From CAYXPR01 sp964467255 (GTDB lineage: Bacteria > Pseudomonadota > Alphaproteobacteria > Rickettsiales > RGZB01), in the NCBI GenBank assembly GCA_964467255.1, contig CAYXPR010000006.1, positions 1 to 64,000 on the forward strand: a DNA stretch of 64,000 bases, in the 5' to 3' direction. Shown here one piece after another: positions 40,961 through 48,393 of this stretch; position 1 is the stretch's first letter, and each line of letters starts with the position of its first letter. The position numbers and the translations under genes were made by a program. The notes beneath the pieces are model-generated. The model made no database searches and was not told where the DNA came from. It saw nothing but the letters and a program-made list of their open reading frames with translations.

Positions 40961-42130
40961 CTATGCTTTCAGGATTTTGCCGAGGTCAATTTTTTCCCAC
41001 GGGAAACCACCGTCTTTATCCGGCGTGCGTCCAAAATGACCATAGGATGCCGTGCGGTGATAAATCGGCCGATGAAGCTTCAAGTGCTCGCGGATGCCCC
41101 ACGGCGTAAGGTCCAAGCCTTTGTCCACTTTCTTCAGCAATTCCTCATCGCGAATAAGGCCCGTGCCATGCGTGTTGATGTAAAGCGAGAGCGGCTTAGC
41201 CACACCAATCGCATAGGCCAGCTGCACGGTGCACGCATTCGCGAGTTTCAGACCCACTACGTTCTTCGCAAGGTAGCGCGCAAAATAGGCGGCTGAACGG
41301 TCTACCTTCGTGGGGTCTTTGCCGGAAAACGCACCGCCGCCATGCGGTGCATAGCCACCATAGGTATCCACAATAATTTTGCGCCCCGTAAGACCCGTAT
41401 CGCCATCCGGCCCGCCAATCACAAACTTGCCGGTCGGGTTGATATAGAGTTCCGCTTCCTTCGGCATCCAGCCTTTGGGCAACGCCTTCTGTACATAGGG
41501 GCGAATCAGGTCACGGATTTTTTTCTGCGTGAGGCCTTCGCGGTGCTGAATGGAAACCACTACGGATTTCGCGCCAACGGGCTTGTCATTTTTATAAAGC
41601 AGCGTCACCTGACTTTTGGCATCAGGACCCAAATCTTTCAATTTTCCAGAGCGGATATCGGCAAATATCAGGCGCAGAATCTGGTGCGAATAATGAATGG
41701 CCGCAGGCATCAGCGCTTCGGTTTCGTTACACGCATAACCAAACATCAAGCCTTGGTCGCCCGCGCCTTCTTTCTTTTTATTTTTGTTATCCACGCCACG
41801 CGCAATGTCAGCGCTCTGGCTATGCAGCAGCACTTCTACTTTCATTTTCTGCCAGTGGAAACCGTCCTGCGCATAGCCGATGCGCTTTACTTCCTTGCGC
41901 ACAATCTCTTCGATTTTATCTTTAGAAATTTTAGGCCCCTTCACTTCACCTGCCACCACCACGCGGTTTGTGGTCGCCAGCGTTTCGCAGGCCACGCGGG
42001 CATACGGGTCTTCCTTTAAATACGCATCGAGTACAGCGTCGGAAATTTGGTCACAGACTTTGTCGGGGTGTCCCTCAGAAACAGATTCACTGGTGAACAA
42101 ATAATTCTTCAGTTCATGGCGGCGTGACAT
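40961..42130 (-). CDS. metK: S-adenosylmethionine synthetase
   Basis: A 389-residue MetK, forming SAM from methionine and ATP. The segments LFTSESVSEGHPDKVCDQIS (methionine and ATP site), GAGDQGLMFGYACNET and GGGAFSGKDPTKVDRSAAYF (phosphate loop) are all present. Length is normal. The 82-base upstream gap is too short for a SAM riboswitch and I see none. It is followed directly by trmB. Confidence 0.98.
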   Translation of the reverse strand: MSRRHELKNYLFTSESVSEGHPDKVCDQISDAVLDAYLKEDPYARVACETLATTNRVVVAGEVKGPKISKDKIEEIVRKEVKRIGYAQDGFHWQKMKVEVLLHSQSADIARGVDNKNKKKEGAGDQGLMFGYACNETEALMPAAIHYSHQILRLIFADIRSGKLKDLGPDAKSQVTLLYKNDKPVGAKSVVVSIQHREGLTQKKIRDLIRPYVQKALPKGWMPKEAELYINPTGKFVIGGPDGDTGLTGRKIIVDTYGGYAPHGGGAFSGKDPTKVDRSAAYFARYLAKNVVGLKLANACTVQLAYAIGVAKPLSLYINTHGTGLIRDEELLKKVDKGLDLTPWGIREHLKLHRPIYHRTASYGHFGRTPDKDGGFPWEKIDLGKILKA

Positions 42131-42212
42131 ATAGGGAAGAAGCTCCGTTAGAGGGAATGAATACTATTGTTCTTAGTTGAGCATTGTTGCGCCGTCAAAC
42201 GCAAAAACAGCG

Positions 42213-43805
42213 CTACGCGCCCGCCAATGCTTTTTTCAAGCCGCCCAAATGTTTTTCATACTGACGCCAGCGCCCGATAGACGAGGTGTACACACCCTGC
42301 CGCACCTGAAACGCACTGGCTGTTTGTACATGCTGCCCACGCTGGAAATTCAGGCACCCCTCTTCCCACGCCAGACCAAGATGCTCAATCACCTTCTTCG
42401 CTTCACCTTCAATATCCTGCGCCAAGGCTTCGTATGAAAGTGTGTAGATGGGCAGCGGTAGCACTTTGTTCCAGTGTGCCATCATGGTGCAATAATCATG
42501 ATAATACGCCGCATAACCCTCTAAGCTCCGCGCCCACTCACCACCGCTGTCGAATTTGGCAAAATAGTTGGAGACGGCGTTATCCATTGGGTCACGCGTG
42601 ATATGCAGAATTTTTGCCTTCGGGAAAAGTAGCGCAATCACCCCCAGATACCAGAAGTTATAGGGCATTTTATCCACCACATGCGCGCGGCCTTCGCTCT
42701 GGTTTTCGAGCAGTTTTAAATAGCCTTTTGCAATCGCATTTAACTTCTCATCCGGCGCAGGCTGTAAACAGGCCGGATAGGTTTCTTTTGTTCCCAATTG
42801 TGCCGGAAAATTACCTGCCAGGTTCAGCAAATACTGCGCTTCACCAATACCCTTTATTTTTGAATGCCCTGCCAGAATCTGCTCCAGCAGCGTGGTGCCG
42901 GAACGCGGTAAACCCACGATAAATATCGGCCTGTCGGAAGCAACGCCAGACTGCTTGTGCTGGGTAAAAAAATCTGCCGTAAACACGTGCTGTGTTGCAT
43001 GGAGTAGTTCTGTGCGCGCAGCAGAAAGCTGTTTGATGTCTATGTGTTGCAGCAGTGTATCGTTGCCATTTTTGTACCATTCAAATGACGTATCAAACTC
43101 TTTCAGGTCATTGTGCGCTTTACCAAGCGCGAAACAGATATCCGCATCTGGCTTCCCTTCGTGCTGATTTTTCTCTGCAAACGCTTTAAACTCCGCAATC
43201 AATGCCGCATCGTTAGTAGTAAACGTCATCACCTCGGCAAGGCTGCGGCGGCACAGACCATCCTCCGGCGCTTCAACCATTGCCTCTTTGTAGCTGGCTC
43301 TTGCGCCTGCTAAATCGCCCGCATTCATCTGCGCCACACCGCGGTTAAACGCAATCATATAACCTGCTTCTTTCGGTGCAGGTGCGCCCTGCTCCACTAA
43401 TGCCTTGGCTTGCTCGAGCACACGCAGCGATTCGGCAGATTGATGGAGTTTGTTTAAATACACGGCACGGTTCACCCATGTGCGCACATCACCCGGGGGG
43501 GCATTCTTCAGTTCAACGGCACACATATGCGCCGCCTGCTCATATTGCCCCCTCTCCGCCAGCACTTCCGCCACGCGGGTAAGGTAAAGCCCTTGAGGCT
43601 GGATGGAAGCTGCATTTTCCGCCAGTTTTTGCGCCATGCTGAAGTTTTGCGCCGCGCAGGCCAAAAGCGCCCACTGAAAGTAGGGCTCTGCCTCACGTGG
43701 GTGATGCTGCACGATCTCTCGCAATATTTTTTCAGCTTCAGCCAAACGCCCCGCCTGTGTGTGGGCGGCGGCCTGTGCGTATTGCTGTGCGAGGTTCTGA
43801 TTCAT
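42213..43805 (-). CDS. TPR-repeat sulfotransferase
   Basis: A 530-residue protein: residues about 1-255 are TPR repeats (for example AQAAAHTQAGRLAEAEKIL and REAEPYFQWALLACAAQNFS), and residues about 270-520 a sulfotransferase domain. The PAPS-binding loop is IVGLPRSGTTLLEQILAGH and the 3'-phosphate site is in HITRDPMDNAVSNYF. Such TPR-sulfotransferases transfer sulphate from PAPS to protein tyrosine or carbohydrate; the target is unknown. I chose ATG 43805 (MNQNLAQQYAQ); an upstream start at 43874 would run through the likely tRNA promoter region. Confidence 0.9.
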   Translation of the reverse strand: MNQNLAQQYAQAAAHTQAGRLAEAEKILREIVQHHPREAEPYFQWALLACAAQNFSMAQKLAENAASIQPQGLYLTRVAEVLAERGQYEQAAHMCAVELKNAPPGDVRTWVNRAVYLNKLHQSAESLRVLEQAKALVEQGAPAPKEAGYMIAFNRGVAQMNAGDLAGARASYKEAMVEAPEDGLCRRSLAEVMTFTTNDAALIAEFKAFAEKNQHEGKPDADICFALGKAHNDLKEFDTSFEWYKNGNDTLLQHIDIKQLSAARTELLHATQHVFTADFFTQHKQSGVASDRPIFIVGLPRSGTTLLEQILAGHSKIKGIGEAQYLLNLAGNFPAQLGTKETYPACLQPAPDEKLNAIAKGYLKLLENQSEGRAHVVDKMPYNFWYLGVIALLFPKAKILHITRDPMDNAVSNYFAKFDSGGEWARSLEGYAAYYHDYCTMMAHWNKVLPLPIYTLSYEALAQDIEGEAKKVIEHLGLAWEEGCLNFQRGQHVQTASAFQVRQGVYTSSIGRWRQYEKHLGGLKKALAGA

Positions 43806-43867
43806 GCCCCTAAGCCTTACGCGATTAACGGCGCGTTGCAACCAATAAATCACCCCACCGTTTGGCC

Positions 43868-43896
43868 TTGGCAAAATGGCCTGTGCTATATATGCT
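43868..43896 (+). promoter_or_regulatory. Likely promoter of tRNA-Arg
   Basis: TTGGCA at 43868-43873 and TATGCT at 43891-43896 are separated by 17 bases and are followed by a CG-rich start region 22 bases before the tRNA. Confidence 0.5.
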
Positions 43897-43917
43897 GCCC
43901 TCCCTAGCCTTTAAAGG

Positions 43918-43994
43918 GCGCCCGTAGCTCAGTTGGATAGAGCGTTGGTTTCCGAAGCCAAAGGCCACAGGTTCGAATCCTGTCGGGCGCGCCA
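43918..43994 (+). tRNA. tRNA-Arg (anticodon CCG)
   Basis: A complete 77-base cloverleaf with encoded CCA. The acceptor stem is GCGCCCG with CGGGCGC, the D arm GCTC/GAGC, the anticodon stem TTGGT/GCCAA with loop TTCCGAA, and the T arm ACAGG TTCGAAT CCTGT. The anticodon is CCG, reading the arginine codon CGG. A promoter lies upstream and a hairpin terminator downstream. Confidence 0.97.
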
Positions 43995-44005
43995 TAAAAA
44001 TAATG

Positions 44006-44031
44006 CCCGCCAACTGGCGGGTTTTATTTTT
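44006..44031 (+). terminator. Rho-independent terminator of tRNA-Arg
   Basis: CCCGCCA and TGGCGGG form a tight hairpin at 44006-44021 followed by TTTTATTTTT. It lies 11 bases after the tRNA. Confidence 0.8.
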
Positions 44032-44206
44032 ACGCGTGGATGGATATGGAAAGAATCTGTTGTTCGACGGCGCGGCGAACGCGCCGCGACGGGCCGAAGG
44101 CAATCCTGATTCACAAATTCCTGCATTTTCTTGATTTTTGTCATCTCGCCACCTGCAATACCGCTCTAGGCTGGGGGGGTGTAATACTGACTAGGAAGGA
44201 TAAAAG

Positions 44207-44458
44207 ATGAGTACAATACATCACGACTTGGCGCATGAGCTTCCAGAATTCAAGGATGCCATCCATGAACTCAAAACCAGCAACGCGCATTTCCGCAAAT
44301 TATTTGAGGCTTATGGTGCCGCCACAAAAGAAATTGAGCAGATGGAAGAGCGTGGCTCGAACGTATCAGACATTCAGGCCGAAAAAATGAAAAAGCAGCG
44401 CTTGGCACTAAAGGATGAGTTGTTCCAGATGCTGAATAAATACCAAGGCAGAAAATAG
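44207..44458 (+). CDS. DUF465 (YdcH-like) small protein
   Basis: An 83-residue helical protein matching DUF465/YdcH. The segment HDLAHELPEFKDAIHELKTS followed by NAHFRKLFEAY is the family signature, and the C-terminal helix ends KQRLALKDELFQMLNKYQG. Function is unknown; such proteins form antiparallel helical hairpins. AGGA precedes the ATG. It is flanked upstream by the tRNA-Arg and downstream by a hairpin terminator. Confidence 0.92.
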   Translation: MSTIHHDLAHELPEFKDAIHELKTSNAHFRKLFEAYGAATKEIEQMEERGSNVSDIQAEKMKKQRLALKDELFQMLNKYQGRK

Positions 44459-44461
44459 CGC

Positions 44462-44504
44462 AAAAAAAAAGAGCCGCCCCGGTGGGGGGGGCGGACTCCT
44501 TTTT
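44462..44504. terminator. Bidirectional terminator
   Basis: GAGCCGCCCC at 44471-44480 pairs with GGGGCGG plus ACTC at 44488-44498. Nine A residues on its left give a U run for the minus strand, and TTTTT at 44500-44504 serves the plus strand. It separates the DUF465 gene from the convergent GC-rich gene. Confidence 0.8.
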
Positions 44505-44531
44505 AGTAGTTACCTAGCAGCCTCGGACCCT

Positions 44532-44966
44532 TCAGTCCTTGCTGCTCTCGACGCCGAAGGTCAGGGGGTACCCGACCTTGCTGACCTCGAGCACGCCGTG
44601 CGCGCCGGGCATCAAGCCCTCGAGCACCGTCACCGTGAACGGCTCGCCGTCGATGCGGCTGTAGCAGACGACGTCCACCTTCACCGACCCGACGTTCTTC
44701 ACGCGGAACTTGCCCGAGCAGACCGGCTCACCCCGCAGCACGTGCTGGGTGAACAGGGCGCGGACGAGCTGCCAGAGCGGCGGAACGAACCCGAACGACT
44801 TGCCGATGTCCATGAACATCCAGCCGATCGACGACCGGATGCGGACCACCTCGTTGTTCTTCGACCCCTGCACGACCAGCCGGGGGCGGAGGATGCGGAG
44901 CACCATCCAGATCACCAGCGCGAACCAGAACACGGTCTTCGCCACCATCCACAGGAACGCGAACAT
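44532..44966 (-). CDS. GC-rich membrane-associated protein of foreign composition
   Basis: A 144-residue protein with an N-terminal membrane helix (MVAKTVFWFALVIWMVLRIL) followed by a soluble part with beta character (VRIRSSIGWMFMDIGKSFGF and VKNVGSVKVDVVCYSRIDG). I recognise no family. The ATG at 44966 has GAGGTG 6 bases upstream. Only two of its 144 codons (GTT, GGT) end in A or T and all lysines are AAG, quite unlike the neighbours, which prefer AAA and mixed third bases. Transfer from a high-GC donor such as an actinobacterium or its phage, or an assembly error, are both possible. Confidence 0.7.
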   Translation of the reverse strand: MFAFLWMVAKTVFWFALVIWMVLRILRPRLVVQGSKNNEVVRIRSSIGWMFMDIGKSFGFVPPLWQLVRALFTQHVLRGEPVCSGKFRVKNVGSVKVDVVCYSRIDGEPFTVTVLEGLMPGAHGVLEVSKVGYPLTFGVESSKD

Positions 44967-45254
44967 CAGACACCTCACAGGTTTGAGAGAGACACTAGAC
45001 ACTAGACACACTCACAGAACCGACAGTATCACCTATGTAAAACCCGCCACTCCCACCGAACCACAAGGACGTGGTTCGAATGACGGATGAAGATCTAAAA
45101 AAGCAGAGCTTTAATAGTTCAAGAGAATGGTTAAAATTTTAACTTATTTTTACGCTTTTTGCAAGCTTCTAGGGGCTAAACGGCACAGAAAAAGCCCCCG
45201 CTTTACACAAAGCGGGGGCTTGCTCTATCGGGTTGTTATATAAGGATTTATCCG
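44967..45254. other. Gap between the GC-rich gene and the small membrane genes
   Basis: The left end (to about 45080) is GC-rich and continues the foreign composition. It has the direct repeat CTAGACA twice near 44995-45007, and a hairpin CGAACCAC with GTGGTTCG at 45057-45078. The sequence GGTTCGAAT at 45073-45081 repeats 9 bases of the tRNA-Arg T arm (43970-43978). From about 45095 the sequence becomes AT-rich and host-like. It ends with the terminator at 45188-45220. Confidence 0.4.
45188..45220 (-). terminator. Rho-independent terminator of the small membrane gene pair
   Basis: AGCCCCCGCTTT at 45193-45204 pairs perfectly with AAAGCGGGGGCT at 45209-45220 around an ACAC loop. On the minus strand it is followed by a U run, 35 bases after the stop at 45255. 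Confidence 0.85.
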
Positions 45255-45347
45255 CTAAAATCCACTTGTCGCACCAAGGGCATAAGACGCAACCGCCCCC
45301 ACCACCACGATGCCACCCCACAAAAGGGCCAAATCCCATCCCATCAT
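45255..45347 (-). CDS. 30-residue single-helix membrane protein
   Basis: A small frame coding MMGWDLALLWGGIVVVG, then AVASYALGATSGF. Residues about 5-26 form one membrane helix. GGAG lies 6 bases before the paired ATGs, and a strong terminator follows. It comes 23 bases after a second tiny membrane protein gene in the same direction. No family recognised. Tiny proteins of this kind are often accessory subunits of respiratory or transport complexes (as CydX or KdpF are), but no partner is next to it. The gene is supported by codon sense, ribosome-binding site and terminator, not by homology. Confidence 0.6.
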   Translation of the reverse strand: MMGWDLALLWGGIVVVGAVASYALGATSGF

Positions 45348-45370
45348 AACTCACTCCCCAAAGGCTAAAA

Positions 45371-45460
45371 TTAGCCCGCAATATAGATAATGCCGCTCAC
45401 GGCCAGAAAACCCAAAGCCGTTGCTACAGCGACCAAAAACACACCAGTTGCCGGATCCAT
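45371..45460 (-). CDS. 29-residue single-helix membrane protein
   Basis: A small frame coding MDPATGVFLVAVATALG, then FLAVSGIIYIAG. Residues about 7-27 form one membrane helix with a short acidic start. AAGGGA lies 8 bases before the ATG. It is the first gene of a tandem pair of tiny membrane genes ending in a strong terminator. The dapD gene is divergent, 108 bases upstream. No family recognised. Confidence 0.6.
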   Translation of the reverse strand: MDPATGVFLVAVATALGFLAVSGIIYIAG

Positions 45461-45568
45461 AACATGTTCCCTTCAATTGCGGTTGAACCCAATTTTGTAA
45501 ATCTATACACTGACCGCCCCATAAAGGAAATTCATTTCTTAACACTTTAGCCAAGCAAGGAAATCGCT

Positions 45569-46426
45569 ATGCCGCTGGAAGGAATTATCGAAAAAGCCTG
45601 GGAAGGCCGTGCCGACATCAACCACAGCACCAAAGGTGAAGTGCGCAAAACCGTCGACAAAGTACTGGCCGACCTTGATAGCGGCAAATTGCGCGTGGCG
45701 CAAAAAAACAGTTCCGGCTGGAGCGTGAACCAGTGGGTGAAAAAAGCCATCCTGCTGTCCTTCCGTTTGAACGACATGCATCTGATTGGCGGCGGCCCTG
45801 AAAGCATGATTGGCGAAGCCGAAGATTTCGGCATGGAAACCTATTGGTGGGATAAAGTGCCTTCCAAATTCTCCGGCTGGGATTCCGATAAATTCCGCGC
45901 CGCAGGCTTCCGCGCCGTTCCGGGCAGCTGGGTGCGTAAAGGCGCTTACATCGCCCCGAACGTGGTGCTGATGCCAAGCTTCGTGAACCTCGGCGCCTAT
46001 GTGGATGAAGGCGCGATGATTGACACATGGGCCACGGTTGGCTCTTGCGCGCAGATTGGCAAAAACTGCCACATCAGCGGCGGCGCAGGCATTGGCGGCG
46101 TGCTCGAGCCTTTGCAGGCAAACCCTGTGATTATCGAAGATAACTGCTTCATCGGCGCGCGCAGCGAAATCGCCGAAGGCGTGATTGTGGAAACCGGCAG
46201 CGTTATCTCCATGGGCGTATATATCGGCGCCTCCACCAAAATCATCGACCGCGAAACGGGCGAAATTCATTATGGCCGCATTCCGGCTTACTCGGTGGTG
46301 GTACCGGGTTCCGTTCCGGGCAAAACACCCGATGCGCCGTCGCTCTACTGCGCGGTGATTGTGAAAAAAGTGGATGAAAAAACCCGCTCCAAAACCTCCA
46401 TCAATGAGCTGTTAAGGGCAGCGTAG
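45569..46426 (+). CDS. dapD: Tetrahydrodipicolinate N-succinyltransferase
   Basis: A 285-residue DapD, adding succinate from succinyl-CoA to tetrahydrodipicolinate in lysine and diaminopimelate synthesis. The N-terminal LNDMHLIGGGPESMIGEA-type region reads FRLNDMHLIGGGPESM; the left-handed beta helix has hexapeptide repeats including VVLMPSFVNLGAYVDEGAMI, TWATVGSCAQIG and the GGAGIGGVLEPLQANPVII segment. AAGGA is 7 bases before the ATG. Followed by a methyltransferase gene and then dapE, which belongs to the same pathway. Confidence 0.97.
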   Translation: MPLEGIIEKAWEGRADINHSTKGEVRKTVDKVLADLDSGKLRVAQKNSSGWSVNQWVKKAILLSFRLNDMHLIGGGPESMIGEAEDFGMETYWWDKVPSKFSGWDSDKFRAAGFRAVPGSWVRKGAYIAPNVVLMPSFVNLGAYVDEGAMIDTWATVGSCAQIGKNCHISGGAGIGGVLEPLQANPVIIEDNCFIGARSEIAEGVIVETGSVISMGVYIGASTKIIDRETGEIHYGRIPAYSVVVPGSVPGKTPDAPSLYCAVIVKKVDEKTRSKTSINELLRAA

Positions 46427-46427
46427 T

Positions 46428-47174
46428 ATGGAACCAAGAAAAATAGACTTAAACGCGGAAAGTTCTTTCGAAGATAGCAAGACACTCAATCGGGATGTTC
46501 GATATGGGCAAAAACGCTTCTATAAAGCCATACACGAAGAATTTGCCCACTTCGACACCATAACCCGCACCTATCTCAAAAACAAAGATGTGCTTGAGAT
46601 TGGCTGCAGTAAGGGTGACTACCTTTTATCTGTGTCAGACCTTGCTGCTTCTATCACAGGAATTGACATATCCCCTGAGGCAATTAAGTCTGCATCAGAT
46701 TCCGCCAAAAAAAAGGGTGTAAAAAAATTCGATTTCCGCCACGGTGATGCCCATAAAACAAGCTTCAAAGACAAAAGCTTTGATGTTGTCTTGGCTCAGG
46801 GGGTGCTCCATCACCTTGATTTGGCGCTTATAACACCTGAAATACAGCGCGTTCTAAGAGAAAACGGCACTCTTATCATAATCGAGCCCCTCGGCACAAA
46901 TCCGCTTTTTAAGCTTTACAGATATCTTACTCCAAAAGCGCGAACTGTTGATGAAAAGCCATTTAGTCTAAGAGACTTAAAGTTTATCAACTCTATGTTC
47001 CGTGCAGAACGTTATCGTTTTTGCGGCTTTTTTAGTTTATTCGCAGCATTTTTTCCCGACAACGCCTTTGGTTCCGCCACGAGACGGTTTTTGCAAAAAG
47101 TTGATAGATTACTATCTTTTACACCCCTCAAATACATGTTCTGGGTAGTGTATGCTGTTTATAGAAAACCCTAA
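46428..47174 (+). CDS. Class I SAM-dependent methyltransferase, AT-rich
   Basis: A 248-residue methyltransferase of the Methyltransf_11 type. SAM motif I is DVLEIGCSKGDYLLSV near residue 52; then ITGIDISPEAIKSA, FDVVLAQGVLHHLDLA and a C-terminal hydrophobic helix-like stretch (FFSLFAAFFPDNAF). The substrate is unknown; enzymes of this build often modify lipids, quinones or glycans. It starts 1 base after dapD and ends 13 bases before dapE, interrupting the pathway pair. Its sequence is visibly more AT-rich than both neighbours, suggesting later insertion into the operon. Confidence 0.85.
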   Translation: MEPRKIDLNAESSFEDSKTLNRDVRYGQKRFYKAIHEEFAHFDTITRTYLKNKDVLEIGCSKGDYLLSVSDLAASITGIDISPEAIKSASDSAKKKGVKKFDFRHGDAHKTSFKDKSFDVVLAQGVLHHLDLALITPEIQRVLRENGTLIIIEPLGTNPLFKLYRYLTPKARTVDEKPFSLRDLKFINSMFRAERYRFCGFFSLFAAFFPDNAFGSATRRFLQKVDRLLSFTPLKYMFWVVYAVYRKP

Positions 47175-47187
47175 CTTAAAATAATTT

Positions 47188-48393
47188 ATGCACCGTATTA
47201 TTGACCCTATCGCATTGTCGCAGGACTTAATCCGCTGCCCGTCGGTCACGCCGGAGGATGGTGGGTGCATTCCACTGCTGCGCGAAATGCTGGAAAATAT
47301 GGGCTTTAAATGCCACCACCTTACCTTCTCGGAAAAAGGCCATGCGGATGTAGAAAATCTCTATGCGCGTTTTGGCACGGGCGGCAAAAATCTTTGCTTT
47401 GCGGGTCACACGGATGTGGTGCCCACCGGCAACCGCGAAGACTGGAGCGTGAATCCGTTCGAGGCGAAAATCAAAAACGGCATTCTGATTGGGCGCGGCG
47501 CGAGTGACATGAAAACCGCCATCGCCGCATGGGTGGCCGCCTGCTCGCGTTATATCGAAAACCGAGCCGTCAGCCAGCCGCGCACGGCTGCGCGCCGTGG
47601 GGCGAAAGCACCGGGCGCAAAACAAAATGATTTCTCACTTTCCTTACTCATTACGGGGGATGAAGAGGCCATCGCCATCAATGGCACACAAAAAGTGCTA
47701 AAATGGATGGAAAAGAAAAAAGAAAAACTCGATGCCTGCGTGGTGGGTGAGCCAACCAGCGGCGCGAAATTAGGCGACACAGTGAAAATCGGCCGCCGCG
47801 GCAGCGTCACGTTTTACCTTACGCTGCACGGTGTACAGGGCCACGCGGCATACCCGCAGCTAGCGAAAAATCCGGTCACCGATTTGGTAAAAATTCTGCA
47901 CGCGGTTAAAAGTAAGCCGCTCGATAAAGGCACGGCGCATTTTGAGCCGTCGAATTTAGAAATCACCACCATCGATGTCGGCAACCCCGCCAGCAATGTC
48001 ATTCCCGCGCACGCACGCGCTACTATGAATGTGCGCTTTAACGATACCTACACCAGCAAGTCGCTCATCGCGCATGTGGGAAAAATCATCAAAGCGAATA
48101 CGAAATTAAAATACGAACTGAAAACGCATATCACAGGCGAGTCCTTTATCACCAAACCGGGGCCTTTAAGCACGCTGGTTTCCGGCGCAGTAAAAAGCGT
48201 GACGGGCAAATCGCCGAAGCTTTCCACTGAAGGCGGCACGTCTGATGCACGTTTTATTAAAAATTATTGCCCGATTATCGAGCTGGGTGTTTCCAACAAA
48301 ACCGCGCACAAGGTGGATGAACAAGTCGCGGTGAAAGACATCGAAACACTTTCCGCTATTTATGAAAAAATCATCGAAGGCTATTTCGCCTAA
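47188..48393 (+). CDS. dapE: Succinyl-diaminopimelate desuccinylase
   Basis: A 401-residue DapE, a dizinc hydrolase releasing succinate from N-succinyl-L,L-diaminopimelate. Metal and catalytic motifs are FAGHTDVVPTGNREDWS, GRGASDMKTAIAAW, ITGDEEAIAINGT, GEPTS and EGGTSDARF with HKVDEQV near the end. It is about 20-25 residues longer than usual: between SRYIEN and NDFSLSLLITGDEEA lies an insert (AVSQPRTAARRGAKAPG) coded by a GC-rich palindromic sequence that shares a 13-base core with an insert in mutY. The insert lies in what should be a surface loop. Confidence 0.95.
   Translation: MHRIIDPIALSQDLIRCPSVTPEDGGCIPLLREMLENMGFKCHHLTFSEKGHADVENLYARFGTGGKNLCFAGHTDVVPTGNREDWSVNPFEAKIKNGILIGRGASDMKTAIAAWVAACSRYIENRAVSQPRTAARRGAKAPGAKQNDFSLSLLITGDEEAIAINGTQKVLKWMEKKKEKLDACVVGEPTSGAKLGDTVKIGRRGSVTFYLTLHGVQGHAAYPQLAKNPVTDLVKILHAVKSKPLDKGTAHFEPSNLEITTIDVGNPASNVIPAHARATMNVRFNDTYTSKSLIAHVGKIIKANTKLKYELKTHITGESFITKPGPLSTLVSGAVKSVTGKSPKLSTEGGTSDARFIKNYCPIIELGVSNKTAHKVDEQVAVKDIETLSAIYEKIIEGYFA
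47559..47626 (+). repeat. Palindromic in-frame insert in dapE
   Basis: A GC-rich stretch with nested inverted repeats: GCCGT (47567-47571 area) against ACGGC, and CACGGC against GCCGTG just after. It contains CGAGCCGTCAGCC at 47563-47575, identical to 48711-48723 in mutY. It codes residues absent from other DapE proteins I know. Boundaries are approximate. Confidence 0.5.

Noticed and set aside
42131..42212. SAM riboswitch ahead of metK
   Set aside because: The 82-base gap shows no SAM-II or SAM-I-type conserved core.
43825..44103. Minus-strand frame over tRNA-Arg containing TGFEPVAFGFGNQR
   Set aside because: This is the well-known spurious peptide from the antisense strand of a tRNA gene; the tRNA folds perfectly.
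45169..45554. Longer minus-strand frames overlapping the two small membrane genes
   Set aside because: They lack ribosome-binding sites and code for unlikely Cys/Gly/Trp-rich peptides; one runs through the terminator at 45188-45220. The two short frames fit signals much better.
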